This document shows, piece after piece, positions 53,793 through 64,000 of a stretch of DNA of 64,000 nt. The notes beneath the pieces were generated by a model. It made no database searches. It was not told the DNA's origin and saw nothing but the letters and a program-made list of their open reading frames with translations. How positions within the stretch are numbered: the first letter of the stretch is position 1; each line of letters begins with the position of its first letter. The translations under genes were made by a program, and so were the position numbers. Origin of the DNA: Balanoglossus misakiensis (lineage: Eukaryota > Hemichordata); NCBI GenBank assembly GCA_040954595.2, contig CM082577.2:18352001-18416000 (forward strand), given 5' to 3'.

Positions 53793-54863
53793 TACGGTGT
53801 ACTGAATATGTGGTCTTTGTGGCGGGGGCAAAGGTTTGTCCCCTGTAGAAGCTGACGGCCATGTCAAGGTCTCTTTCCATCTGTTGGGTTTGAGAATCTG
53901 GGCGAGAAGGAGAGAAAAGGTGTCTTTAGACATATGGCCGTTGAATTTGTGGACAAAGAGAGTAGGGTCTGTCCCACTGGGTAACCGGGGGGAAAGAAGG
54001 TTAAACAACCGTAGCCACTGACCCGGTTGATGGAGGCGGGAAATAGCGTCTGGAATCTCATTCTGTTGACCTGGAATGTGAGTGGCTTTAACGTTAAAGT
54101 TGAAAAGAACAGATAGCCAGAACAGCTCACGCAGAGCTGACATAACGAGCCTATTCTTTGAGGTTCCTGAATTGATGTTGGCCATAGCCACCTGACTGTC
54201 CGTGAAGATAAGAATTGTGTGGTTCTGCCAGAGATGGGCCCATCGTCTGGCTGCCAGGAGTACTGATAGGGTCTCCTTGTGGTTAATGTGTAAGCTATTG
54301 GCGTCCGGCCAATCATTGGCCCAGTGTGTGTATTGCCAGTCACCATGGTAATAAATACCCGATGCCTGTGTGGATGCATCCATGTGTATATCGGTGATGG
54401 GGCATGGGTCTATAAATTTATGCGTACCATTAAAGACTGAAAGGTAATTCAACCACCAGCAGATATCCAAATGGAAATCCTCAGAGAGCAAGATTTTATG
54501 GGCGGCTTTTTGCAACTTGTTCATGTCATCTAGAACACGACGGAGGAAAGTTCTCCCCCCTTTGATGACGCGGCATGCCCATGCAAGTTTGCCAGCTAAC
54601 GACTGTAGTTGGCGGCGAGAGGCGCGTTTTCGCTGATGAAACACATGAAGTAATGCATGCAGTTCGGAAAGCTTAGAGGGCGGCAGAGACAGGGTGAGAG
54701 CGACTGTGTCAATAACGATGCCTAGAAAAGTAATTTGTTGAGATGGACCAACCACTTTATGCCATGCAATGTGAAAACCTAATTTGCGGAGAAGCTTGAC
54801 TAAAGTGTTGAGCGCTAATTGGCAAGCCTGATAGTCAACTCTGTTTACATACGCAATAAACAT
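53793..54863 (-). pseudogene. YR RT/RNase H fragment, duplicate
   Basis: Same as 48797-49867; the 371-aa frame is unchanged in the duplicate. Confidence 0.9.
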
Positions 54864-56104
54864 TGGGTAATCCCTCTGGATGAGCGTGATTGGTCAGAGA
54901 TAGAGGGATCACCCAAGTGGCTATGCTCCCTGATGTTTAAACTTCATTAAAGATTTTAATGCCGTCTTACGGCTCGGGGGGGGGGGAAAGTTTGTGTCAT
55001 GGGTTTCAAAATCAGGCCGACCCCCCCTTCACCGAGGACCAAAAAATGATGACCCCCCCCCCCCTTGACAGGCCAAAAACAAAAAATATGATGACCCCCC
55101 CCCCACGCCGAAAACATTCACCGTCCTGATCCTATGTACACTGTATGCTATAAAGGGAATTCCCTTTACTAGGTCAATGATGAGATTTGGAAGAGAGTTC
55201 ATGTGTGGCAGTCTAATACATATCTACCAGGAAAGCCAGATGTGTGGATATACCCGTACGTGGATATGTCAGCCATACCTGGGAAAGATGCCAGCTGGAA
55301 ATCTACTGATCTCAGGGGCAAAAACTCTCTTCTGGCTGTATGATTGCCCAAACATTATGATTATTTAGGTTCATGAATATGTTATGCATTGAAAGAAGAA
55401 CATTCTACCGTCATCAAAGGCTTTATCTTCAGCCCACTGTTATGACCACTTGAAACTCATAGACCAACTCAAGCACATGGTAGGAGGATTAGTGATCCCA
55501 TTCACATCAGCAACCGAGTTGAAACATTCTGTCTGGTAAATGTAATCGATCTGGCATCAAGTTACCTGTACTTCTCCAACAAAATCAGAGGAGATGCCAG
55601 TACCATTAACAACCAAAACCAGCCAGGAACTGCAAATGCTACCTATTAACCCCAAGGAAAACTCTATACAACAAATTCAAGAGAAACTGGTTGACAAACT
55701 ACTTCAGCTACACTACATTTCACCAGTCAATCAACACTATCACTTTCGTTTAAAATCGGGCCAAATTTTCTCAATACTAAACCCAGGAATCGACAAAAAA
55801 ATATGCCAGTAAATTTCACTTTTTAATTTTGTGTTGTATTTACATTGGTAATTTCATTCCATACAATAACCTCTATAAGAAGCTCTCCCAACCAGTGACA
55901 GTTAACAATTTGGTTTTTGCTTTTAGTATGAGAGCAAGGAAGCTAAACATTATTAAGTGCACTAGAAAAGTTTGTTGTTGAACATTTGACAATAAAACAT
56001 CTAGTGATGCCCGCTGCGACTCCCCTGGCTACAGTGCTAAATACCATATGTTGGTGAAATTATTGATTTCACAGATACTCAAGTTTCCTAGGTAGCCAAT
56101 TTAA

Positions 56105-56883
56105 ATGCTATGGAGAAGACTGGCTTCAAGAAAAACCCCTGATCGAATTCTGGCCGCCGAAGTTCCGGTGGTTACCATGGCAACTGACAGGCATTTGCAA
56201 TGCTATGGAGGTCCTTCATTGAAGATCAGAGTGAAGTGGAGAGGATACCAGCCACCTCTAAGCTGTACAAGGAATACCAATGGCTGATGAGGCACCTGTG
56301 TCTTTCTAATGGTTGGGAGGTCCCAGAAAAGTTCTCGCTTAAGCCACCAAACTCCCAAGCTGTTATCATCCATTGGAGAATTATCTCTATTTTGATTAGC
56401 AGAATTTCTCCAGAGCAAAGGAACCAGTTTCGTAAATTACTTGATTCATTCCATCGACAGCGGTGAGGTCTGGGGTAGGGTCGGCAGATATCGGAAATCC
56501 CGACCAATCCAACAGGGAAGACACAGACAGACCACAGGAGAGCCAACAGTCTAACATCACGATCCCAGTCCCAGCGAAAAAGATGGAGGCTGAGACACAG
56601 GAAACAGAAGTGTTACCAGAGGCATGGGATTCACATTTCCACCTTGATCGCAAAAGTAGATGCTTGTTTAGGAAAGTGACATCAGATGAGCTACTACAAG
56701 CACCAGATCTACCCATGCTGAAACGTCCACTCCATCCACGGGATCGAAGTTTATAGCGAACCAGACCAATATCCATCCGACCTCAACAGGAGCGAAAGAT
56801 GGAAGGTCGCACTGGGGGTACATCCAGCGATTGACCGATGAGGGGTTCTGAAAGCTTGGAGAACTTACCCTGTCACCTGTGGT
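56105..56883 (+). pseudogene. TatD-type accessory ORF remnant, copy 2
   Basis: Same three frames as 15842-16620 with a handful of substitutions. The WDSHFHLDR motif is retained. Confidence 0.7.
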
Positions 56884-57065
56884 GATCGCCCTCGGAAAAA
56901 TCATGGAATAAGAAGCTTAAGAAAGATGGCAGAAATATAGAGTAAAAAGAATAGAAGAAAAGAAGCAGAAATTTTGTTTAATTTTTTTTTATTGTAGTTT
57001 CATTGTTGAACAGTAATACAGGATTTTAAATTCACATAGCAGGCTGGAATGTGCGTGTTTTGAAG

Positions 57066-57493
57066 TCATGAATGAAAATCCAATAAATCCGCCACTATTG
57101 TTACTACTATTGTTACCAAATGTATGGAAGCCCAATGTGGGTAAAATTCACTATCAGCACAATGAGGAAATTGAAAGTTGCATACAACAACGCTGCTCAT
57201 GGACGAAGTAGTGCGAGCTCTATGTTTGTGACGAACAGAATTGATACATTCGATGCCCTGCATAGAAGGCGAATTTTTAGTCTCAAACAAAGACTTTTGA
57301 ACTGCCAAAATGTCATTGTGCAGCAAGTGCATGATATATTGTATTTTAATTCTGAAACTTTGAGCCTTTGAAATAAGCTTCTTTTTGTCATTTAGATATA
57401 TATGTAATCTATTTTTCCCCCTTTCAACTAATTAGTCCTACTGTAATATGGACCATGAGTCCGAAATAAAGTTTATAATAATAATAATAATAA
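57066..57493 (+). mobile_element. LINE 3' end (CR1/L2-like ORF2 C-terminus with ATA tail)
   Basis: 57120-57371 reads YGSPMWVKFTISTMRKLKVA, YNNAAHGRSSASSMFVTNRI, DTFDALHRRRIFSLKQRLLN and a stop. This matches the zinc-free C-terminal tail that follows the RT domain in CR1/L2/Jockey-type ORF2 proteins (the WxxLRVAYNxA ... SxSxMFV pattern). The 3' UTR ends TCCGAAATAAAGTTTATAATAATAAT with an (ATA)n tail, typical for such LINEs. It is 5'-truncated. Confidence 0.7.
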
Positions 57494-57889
57494 TTTTCCC
57501 ATGCTCTATAAATTATCTTGTTAAAACTTACATATGCACTCATATTTAGGGTTTATAATGCTTGTGTATAGTTCACTGCCTTCATCCACATGGAATAATG
57601 TGCCTTTAACCCAAAGTGCACGATTTTAAAGTATGAATGTCTGTTTCTGGCCACTAGAGGGCGCTGTCATTTTAGATCCATACTGGAAAATGTCCGCCAT
57701 GGATCAATGCATGACTGTATGCAATAAAGGGAATGAGGCTCCTCACACCTCAATTATAAATTTCTTCAAGTAATTGAAGTATATATAATAGTGTATCGTT
57801 GCAATAAAAAAATCTATGAATAAAATAAAATGACAAGTGAATACAATAGTTGCTAGAATTGGTAAAACAAGAAAAGTGGCGGGGGTGGG

Positions 57890-58400
57890 TGTGCTCAAAG
57901 TTGCATTTTTGAACTCGAAAGCAAATTAACTCAATGTCAGGCAGGACAAATTTTAATTTTGCCACACCACTCAAAGTAAGCATCGGGGATGGGGTGGGAA
58001 GAAGTCTGCCCTGGTACACTAGACAGACCAGCGAATAAATGATATGTGGCGAAGAATGGAGGGGGTGGGTGTGGGAGGGGGTGTCGCCCTCCCACATAAG
58101 AAAATTTTGTAAAATATGTAGCTGAATGTTGCATTGTTATGAACTCAAAAGCAAATTATCTCAATGTTTGGGAGGACCAATTTTACTTTTTGCCACTCCA
58201 CTCAAAGTTAGAAGATTTGGCGTCATCTTTGTCATGACATCATTTATAAAACTTCTAGTATATAGAAGTGGGGTTGGGGTGGCAAGCACTCTGCCCTGGT
58301 ACACTAGCCAAACCAGCAAAAAACGAAATGTGGCAGAGAATGAAGGGGGTGGGTGTGGGAGGGGGTGTCCCCCTCGCACATTAGAAAATTTTGTAAAATA
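57890..58400. repeat. Diverged direct repeat with GGGGGTGGGTGTGGGAGGGGG core
   Basis: 57890-58117 and 58118-58400 share AACTC[GA]AAAGCAAATTA, GCCAC[AT]CCACTCAAAGT, CTGCCCTGGTACACTAG and GGGTGTGGGAGGGGGTGTC in the same order with about 20% divergence. Copy 1 of the mosaic keeps only the second unit. Confidence 0.75.
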
Positions 58401-59984
58401 AAGGGCGCGAAACTGCAATTTTGTGGACTCAAAAGCAAAAGTTCGGTGGCAAAAGTATGTGACCCCACCTAAACGTTTAAAAAAAAGATGACCCCCCCTT
58501 TTGGACTTCAAAATTAAAGTGACCCCCCCCCCCTTGGATTTTGCCCCCCCCCCCCCTGGGCACTATTTTTTTTTCAAAACAAATTTCTTCTCATGCCACA
58601 TTCTGTGCTCATACCTTGTATTGGTGCGATTTGATACAACAATACACAAAGAATTTCATCACCAATCACAGTATAAAAACTAAGATATCTTAATATGTTT
58701 ACGTTGTAACCAATTTCTAAAAATTATATGATATGATATGAAACTGAAAATCGGGATCCAAAATTCTGAATTTGGTGAGACCTATTGTGTTAAATGAGGG
58801 AAATGACAATAATTTGTGTGAGGCAATTTATGTATGAGGGGGAGTTTTTTATACTAAATTATGGCACATACACACCAGGAGAAATTGCCATGGAAATGGC
58901 CTTGAGGTTTTATGACCTCTACTGAACATGTCAAAGAAGTGCTGAATCCCATCTTGTTTTACTATTTCACAGGTGCAAATGCAGTCACTGCCAAACAATG
59001 CCCACAGCTGTTGCAATGTGTTTGCTGCTGGGAAATTCCACAAGTTACAGATAAAAGGGTGAAAAGGGAGGACAGGTTTTATCAGACATTTACCTGTATA
59101 ACAGACCATCCTGGAATTTGCAGCACTTTTTACAATAGAACGACACTTCATGCTCCATAATATTTCTGAAAATGAAGAAAACAGTAAATTTTTAGGATTT
59201 TTAAAAAAAATTACTATATTTGTCAAAATATGGCCATTTTTGGAGTGGTCGAAACTTTTAACATACAATCAACATGTCATGTATGATGATACATGTCTAT
59301 TTTCTAGAGTCAACATGCTTATATCTGAGATGATTAGACTTCAACTAGCATGTAGTAGCAAGTTTTTTCACTCTTGTGTCTACAGGTGAGATGGAAGTTG
59401 TGTGTGGTCGAACAATTGATTCACTATATATCCACATGTAGAATAACATCAACAGTGTCTTGTATCAAACATAATTAATGGAAAACGGGCAGCAAAAGAG
59501 AGACTTTAAGTTACTTTATCCATTTCCCACACAAACCAAGTCAAATTATATCCAAGTAGTGAAATTAGTTAATTTTCTTTTTCATCATTTCCAGTGTATT
59601 TACTTGCCAAATCAAAGGAACAGAAGAGATCGATGGGCCTGAGTTCCAAGACGTTTAATGTCAAATTCCAAAATAAAATCAGCAATGCAAGGAGGACATT
59701 AAAAACAACTTTGAATTGTTAAAATTCAGCCTTTGTTTTATCTGTTTGATGGAAATGAGAAAATAAAATATCTCAAGTTTAATATTGAAGATCTTCATTG
59801 GTCTGTCTTTCTTTACATCTGTAAGGTAAGCCTTTATATTTTTAAAGTAAAAACTTATGCCAGAAGAAGTACTGCTTGAAGTATAATGGTTGTCACTATT
59901 TAATACTTCTGAACTACATGGGGTAACCAAGCAATTTATAAATACATAACATAACAATGCACTATAATATTTAGGCTGCATAAT

Positions 59985-60270
59985 TTTGCATGTCGATTAT
60001 ATATGCATACTTGATCTTGCTTCATACATGTACATGCTTAAGCATCAAGTATGTATATGCAAATATTTTAGCATGTACATGCTATTTTTCCAGCAATGTA
60101 CAGGTTTATGATTGAGCATGTATATGCAAATTTTCTTAGCATGTACATGCTTATTGTACAAGATCATTTAAATAATTCGGCCTATATACATGCTTATAAG
60201 CATGTCACATGCTAGTAATGTCCATAGATGATTGCAGAAAGCATGTCCAGTCAAGTAACATGTACAGGCT
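59985..60270. repeat. GCATGTACATGC palindrome cluster, copy 2
   Basis: Counterpart of 18905-19190, essentially unchanged. Confidence 0.75.
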
Positions 60271-60571
60271 AATATCTGACCACTAAATACAGGCATGCAA
60301 GTTTTGTAAGGGTCAATCCAGATGTGTTAGATGTGGCTTGGCTGACATACAAGCAGCAGGACAAAGGGAAGGCATTTAGTGGACCGCAGGATGCCAAGTA
60401 CAGACACATTTGCATACAGACAATTTGTTCGATGGTGCTGGGAGTTTCTTAGTAAAGACAACTGGACTGTACTACCAGCCTGTGCTGTTTCCTGTATCAG
60501 GGCACACTTTCCGTCACTAGGTGAAGAGGATAATTTTGTTTTTAAGGAGTTTCTTGTTGCTGAGAACAACT

Positions 60572-61250
60572 TTCCAGAACTCCAGTAATACATTCTACAG
60601 AATTATCAAGTAATACATTCTGCAGATTTATCAACTTGTTTAAAAGAATGTGTCAGAAAATATTTCTTAATCTTCCAGAACGCCAGTAATACATTCTACA
60701 GAATTATCAAGTAATACATTCTGCAGAATTATCAACTTGTTTAAAAGAATGTGTCAGAAAATATTTCTTAACCTTCCAGAACGCCAGTAATACATTCTGC
60801 AGATTTATCAACTTGTTTAAAAGAATGTGTCAGAAAATATTTCTTAACCTTCGAGAACGCCAGTAATACATTCTGCAGAATTATCAACTTGTTTAAAAGA
60901 ATGTGTCAGAAAATGTTTCTTAACCTTCCAGAACGCCAGTAATACATTCTGCAGAATTATCAAGTAATACATTCTGCAGAATTATCAACTTATTTAAAAG
61001 AATGTGTCAGAAAATATTTCTTAACCTTCCAGAACGCCAGTAATACATTCTACAGAATTATCAAGTAATACATTCTGCAGATTTATCAACTTGTTTAAAA
61101 GAATGTGTCAGAACATATTTCTTAATCTTCCAGAACGCCAGTAATACATTCTACAGAATTATCAAGTAATACATTCTGCAGATTTATCAACTTGTTTAAA
61201 AGAATGTGTCAGAAAATATTTCTTAACCTTCCAGAACGCCAGTAATACAT
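60572..61250. repeat. Minisatellite, expanded array (about seven units)
   Basis: Same ~100-bp unit as 19492-19816, with some shorter units lacking the internal duplication. Confidence 0.9.
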
Positions 61251-61649
61251 TCTGCCATAGACCCTAGAGAAAGAAGGATGCGCAACTGCCGGCAAAGATC
61301 AAAGGGTTTGGGGATTATCGGTATGACAATGTTCTTTTGCATATAATTAACACCTAGGACAGTGGCACGTGTGAATCTCCACTTTGGCACGTGTCGATGT
61401 AATTAGCATATCATTTACATATCACCAAACATTAAACGCAACTCTGCGATGCGCGACAGTAGCCGCAGCCTTCAGTGCAGACGGTCATATTTTTTTCGCG
61501 CTTAACCTCACCAGTCAGAAGTTTTTTAAGTCAAGACTCCTCTATTGACCAAAGGTAAATGTTTTCCTTACTTTTTCTTTCAAACATATTGTGAGAGCTA
61601 CCGTAGTGACTCCAGAAAACACTAGAGTCTGCAGTGCAGGCTCTGAAGT

Positions 61650-62451
61650 TCAAGAGTGAAAACTCGCCATCAAAACGGGCACTCGTATATTTCAGTAACC
61701 ACTGCGTTTTTTTCCAAAATTCCAAAAATAGTTAGTTGTTTGTGTAAATTATTGTGGTATGGTGTATGTCTGTTGGTTGTAAGGTCAATTCTAACGCCAC
61801 AATCTTTATTTCAAAATTGTAAGCATGTCATCCAAAATGGTATGACGCTCCCAATTCTGCCCGATTGGGCACTCATATATTTTGGTAATGCTGACATTTC
61901 TTGCAAAAACTTTATGTTAACGTGAATCTTTGAAACAAAAATTGTGGTTTAGGGGCATTTTCTTTCCTGGTGAGTGAACAATGAAGCAGATTTCAAGAAA
62001 ACAATTTGTAAACAAACTGGTCGGATTTCCACATGTGCGCTATGGTCGCCATCTTAACGCATCCAATTCTGTGTCAAGCGCCCGATTGGGCACTCATATA
62101 TTTTGGTAATGCTGACATTTCTTGCAAAAACTTTATGTTAACGTGAATCTTTGAAACAAAAATTGTGGTTTAGGGGCATTTTCTTTCCTGGTGAGTGAAC
62201 AATGAAGCCCAGATTTCAAGAAAACAATTTGTAAACAAACTGGTCGGTTTTCCACGTGTGCGCTATGGTCGCCATCTTAACGCATCCAATTCTGTGTCAA
62301 GCGCCCGATTGGGCACTCATATATTTTGGTAATGCTGACATTTCTTGCAAAAACTTTATTTTAACGTGAATCTTTGAAACAAAAATTGTGGTTTATGGGC
62401 ATTTTCTTTCCTGGTGAGTGAACAATGAAACAGCTTTCAAGTAAACAATTT
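61650..62451. repeat. ~222-bp tandem repeat, copy 2
   Basis: Three units starting near 61859, 62080 and 62303, corresponding to those at 20425-20869. The diverged fourth unit is deleted. Confidence 0.85.
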
Positions 62452-62487
62452 GTAATCCCCGTTGCAGCAGTTCAACTTTAGCAAGTA

Positions 62488-62809
62488 CCGGTGGTACATG
62501 TTTCTTTGGGGCGTGTCCTCACAAAACAATAGTGTACACTTGCATTTTTTTAGCCATGGAGTAAGCTTCATATTTAGGCAAATAAGCTGAATGTGTTAAT
62601 AATTTTCTCTATATTTACCATGGTAAAAATGCCTTATAGCAACTTTAGAACAACCTCCTGATTATACTCAAAATTTGCATAAAATATACTTTACATTGAA
62701 TTTTCTTAGATATTAAGTCATGTAGCAATATCAACATAAATAGTAAATTGTTGTTTGTAAAAGAAATAAATATTTATGTTATTTATTTCCAGGCTTTTTT
62801 CCAGGCACT
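62488..62809 (+). promoter_or_regulatory. Upstream region / 5' UTR with splice acceptor of the 396-aa gene
   Basis: Homologous to 48321-48637 and 53317-53633. It ends in the polypyrimidine-AG tract TTATTTCCAGGCTTTTTTCCAG just before CACTATG, so the start codon lies near the beginning of an exon and a 5' UTR exon is expected upstream. Confidence 0.5.
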
Positions 62810-64000
62810 ATGCCTCGAATGAAAATAATTGGATACCGCCGAAAATTTACTGAGAAAAGACGGAAAAAAAAGTATGCAGCTACCCACCAAGTACCCACAA
62901 AAGAAAGCAATACAGTTATACAGTCAGAAAATGTTCATCAACACAACAACTCCACCCAAGAATGCCTTGACCAAACCTCACCAGATAAAGACACTCATCA
63001 TATATTGGACCATCCCAATTCACCAGCCATAGCCAATAAAATTAAAGCTACACAACCAAAAGACCCAGGGAATGAAACACAAAACACCACATATCAAAAA
63101 GGGCACGACCAACGTTTACCAGACAATCCTGAATCACCCACCATGGCCAGTAATGCAGCTATGGAACCAGCCTGCCTGGACAATCCCGAATCACCCACCA
63201 TCGCCAGTAATGCAGCTATGGAACCAGCATGCCTGGACAATCCCGAATCACCCACCATCGCCAGTAATGCAGCTATGGAACCAGCATGCCTGGACAATCC
63301 CGAATCACCCACCATGGCCAATCATGCAGCTATCCAGGAACCAGCCTGCCTGGACAATCCCGCATCACCCACCATGGCCAGTAATACAGCTATGGAACCA
63401 GCATGCCTTGAATTGCAAAAGGACACAACTCAAAGAGCACAGTGCGACACCTTGCCAGAAATTGCATCATCATCATCATCCAGTACATCATCCACAGAAA
63501 GTTGTCACCGTCCATCTCTTATCGAAACAGAAATTGCAACAGTTTATCATCAGTATCATCAGCTGCCATATGAAATCATTAGAGATGGAGTCAGCAAGTG
63601 CTTCTTGCCAGAGGGATGGATGCAGCAGTCTGATGACCAGTGTACAAAGTTTGTTTACTTAGCTCTTGATGCTAACGACCAAACTTGTATTGTCAAAGAA
63701 ATTGTAATGTTTTCAAACTTGAGCTGGCAAGTCAGAATCTATGGAAAAGACTGTAAACAAACAAAAGTCTTGCAACATTTTCCATCGATGGTAACAGGCA
63801 TTTCAATGGCTCTAAAGTTGGTGGATGCAGTTCACAATAGCTGCCTTTGCATTGGCAATCCAGAAGAGAAATTTCAGGAGGCAGCTAACATACGAACTGG
63901 TGTGTTCCTGAGTCTGGGGCGAGACAGCAATGTTGTTGGGTATCAGCATAATGTAAGAGTGAGAACTGGACCAAACGAATACACTGACACAACCCTTTGA
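62810..64000 (+). CDS. Uncharacterised 396-aa protein with tandem LDNPESPTMASNAAMEPAC repeats (probably 5' exon of a transposon-related gene)
   Basis: The N-terminus is strongly basic (IGYRRKFTEKRRKKKYAA, possible NLS). Residues 100-205 hold five copies of a 19-21-residue repeat (LDNPESPTMASNAAMEPAC type), followed by a Ser run. The C-terminal ~160 residues look globular (YEIIRDGVSKCFLPEGW, WQVRIYGKDCKQT, CIGNPEEKFQEAANIRTGVF). The last part resembles the region that precedes a Cys-rich block in uncharacterised P-element/THAP-like transposon proteins of cnidarians and echinoderms (recollection, weak). The frame closes with TGA exactly at the window end (63998-64000). In that family the protein goes on, so this may be a nonsense change or simply the end. 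No splice donor is visible before it. Confidence 0.6.
   Translation: MPRMKIIGYRRKFTEKRRKKKYAATHQVPTKESNTVIQSENVHQHNNSTQECLDQTSPDKDTHHILDHPNSPAIANKIKATQPKDPGNETQNTTYQKGHDQRLPDNPESPTMASNAAMEPACLDNPESPTIASNAAMEPACLDNPESPTIASNAAMEPACLDNPESPTMANHAAIQEPACLDNPASPTMASNTAMEPACLELQKDTTQRAQCDTLPEIASSSSSSTSSTESCHRPSLIETEIATVYHQYHQLPYEIIRDGVSKCFLPEGWMQQSDDQCTKFVYLALDANDQTCIVKEIVMFSNLSWQVRIYGKDCKQTKVLQHFPSMVTGISMALKLVDAVHNSCLCIGNPEEKFQEAANIRTGVFLSLGRDSNVVGYQHNVRVRTGPNEYTDTTL

Larger units (their letters stand above)
50951..55940 (+). repeat. Tandem duplication, unit 2 (4,990 bp)
   Basis: Begins ATGACGACAATGACG directly after AGAGCAAGGA and ends at the next AGAGCAAGGA. The 6-bp shortage is explained by a G tract (13 to 11) and a C tract (14 to 10). 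Only about 1 bp of junction homology is seen. Confidence 0.95.
54708..62487. repeat. Mosaic segment, copy 2
   Basis: Counterpart of 14427-21672. The right junction is a 35-bp scrap (ATCCCCGTTGCAGCAGTTCA..., equal to 21638-21672) placed directly after a deletion. It meets the 396-aa gene's upstream region within a shared GTACCG. Confidence 0.85.

Noticed and set aside
63118-63412. CRISPR-like array
   Set aside because: Repeats are contiguous, in frame and coding, with no spacers; the DNA is eukaryotic.

Overview
The window is animal nuclear DNA. Genes are split by GT-AG introns, AATAAA signals are present, microsatellites and minisatellites are common, and about two thirds of the sequence is mobile elements: Ty3/gypsy, tyrosine-recombinase (YR) retrotransposons, piggyBac, a CR1/L2-type LINE tail and MITEs. 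This repertoire, with a UBZ/HECT ubiquitin-ligase gene and a RAG1-like gene, fits an intron-rich marine invertebrate. Invertebrate deuterostomes are my first guess and molluscs or cnidarians are possible. I cannot name the species.

Layout. 0-9.3 kb: one unrecognised partial exon (+), three inverted-repeat (MITE-like) elements, and a five-exon minus-strand HECT gene (2996-6348) whose upstream side carries a 183-bp near-perfect hairpin. 9.3-14.4 kb: a minus-strand YR (DIRS/Ngaro-like) retrotransposon with gag, RT/RNase H and recombinase and split direct repeats, broken by an in-frame TAG. 14.4-21.7 kb: a mosaic segment (YR fragment, C-tract arrays, a TatD-type remnant, a LINE fragment, a palindrome cluster, tandem repeats) that recurs at 54.7-62.5 kb. 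22.1-24.8 kb: a complete piggyBac element with perfect TTAA duplications, 15-bp TIRs, an intact 565-aa transposase and two canonical histone-type 3' stem-loops just after the stop codon. 25.4-42.3 kb: a large minus-strand Ty3/gypsy element (A) with an HhH/repeat-rich gag, a pol ending in a PHD finger, and an extra TatD-like ORF. Its gag is interrupted by a younger plus-strand gypsy (B, 33669-41378), whose 3' LTR is in turn interrupted by a 2.2-kb TIR element that carries a small putative secreted ORF.

42.8-47.9 kb holds a multi-exon RAG1-like gene. It has a RING, a zinc finger, and the D / D / CxxC / Hx4H / E arrangement of the RAG1/Transib core, but two in-frame stops. Its 3' half, the start of the next gene, a YR fragment and part of the mosaic lie in a 4,996-bp unit duplicated head-to-tail (45955-50950 and 50951-55940) with no visible change outside G and C homopolymers. 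The final 1.2 kb (62810-64000) is the uninterrupted first coding exon of the gene truncated at 48.6 and 53.6 kb.

Most coding capacity is transposon-derived. The HECT gene is the clearest ordinary host gene. The three observations I consider most novel are the histone stem-loops on a piggyBac transposase, the RING-bearing RAG1-like gene, and the TatD and PHD modules carried by gypsy A.
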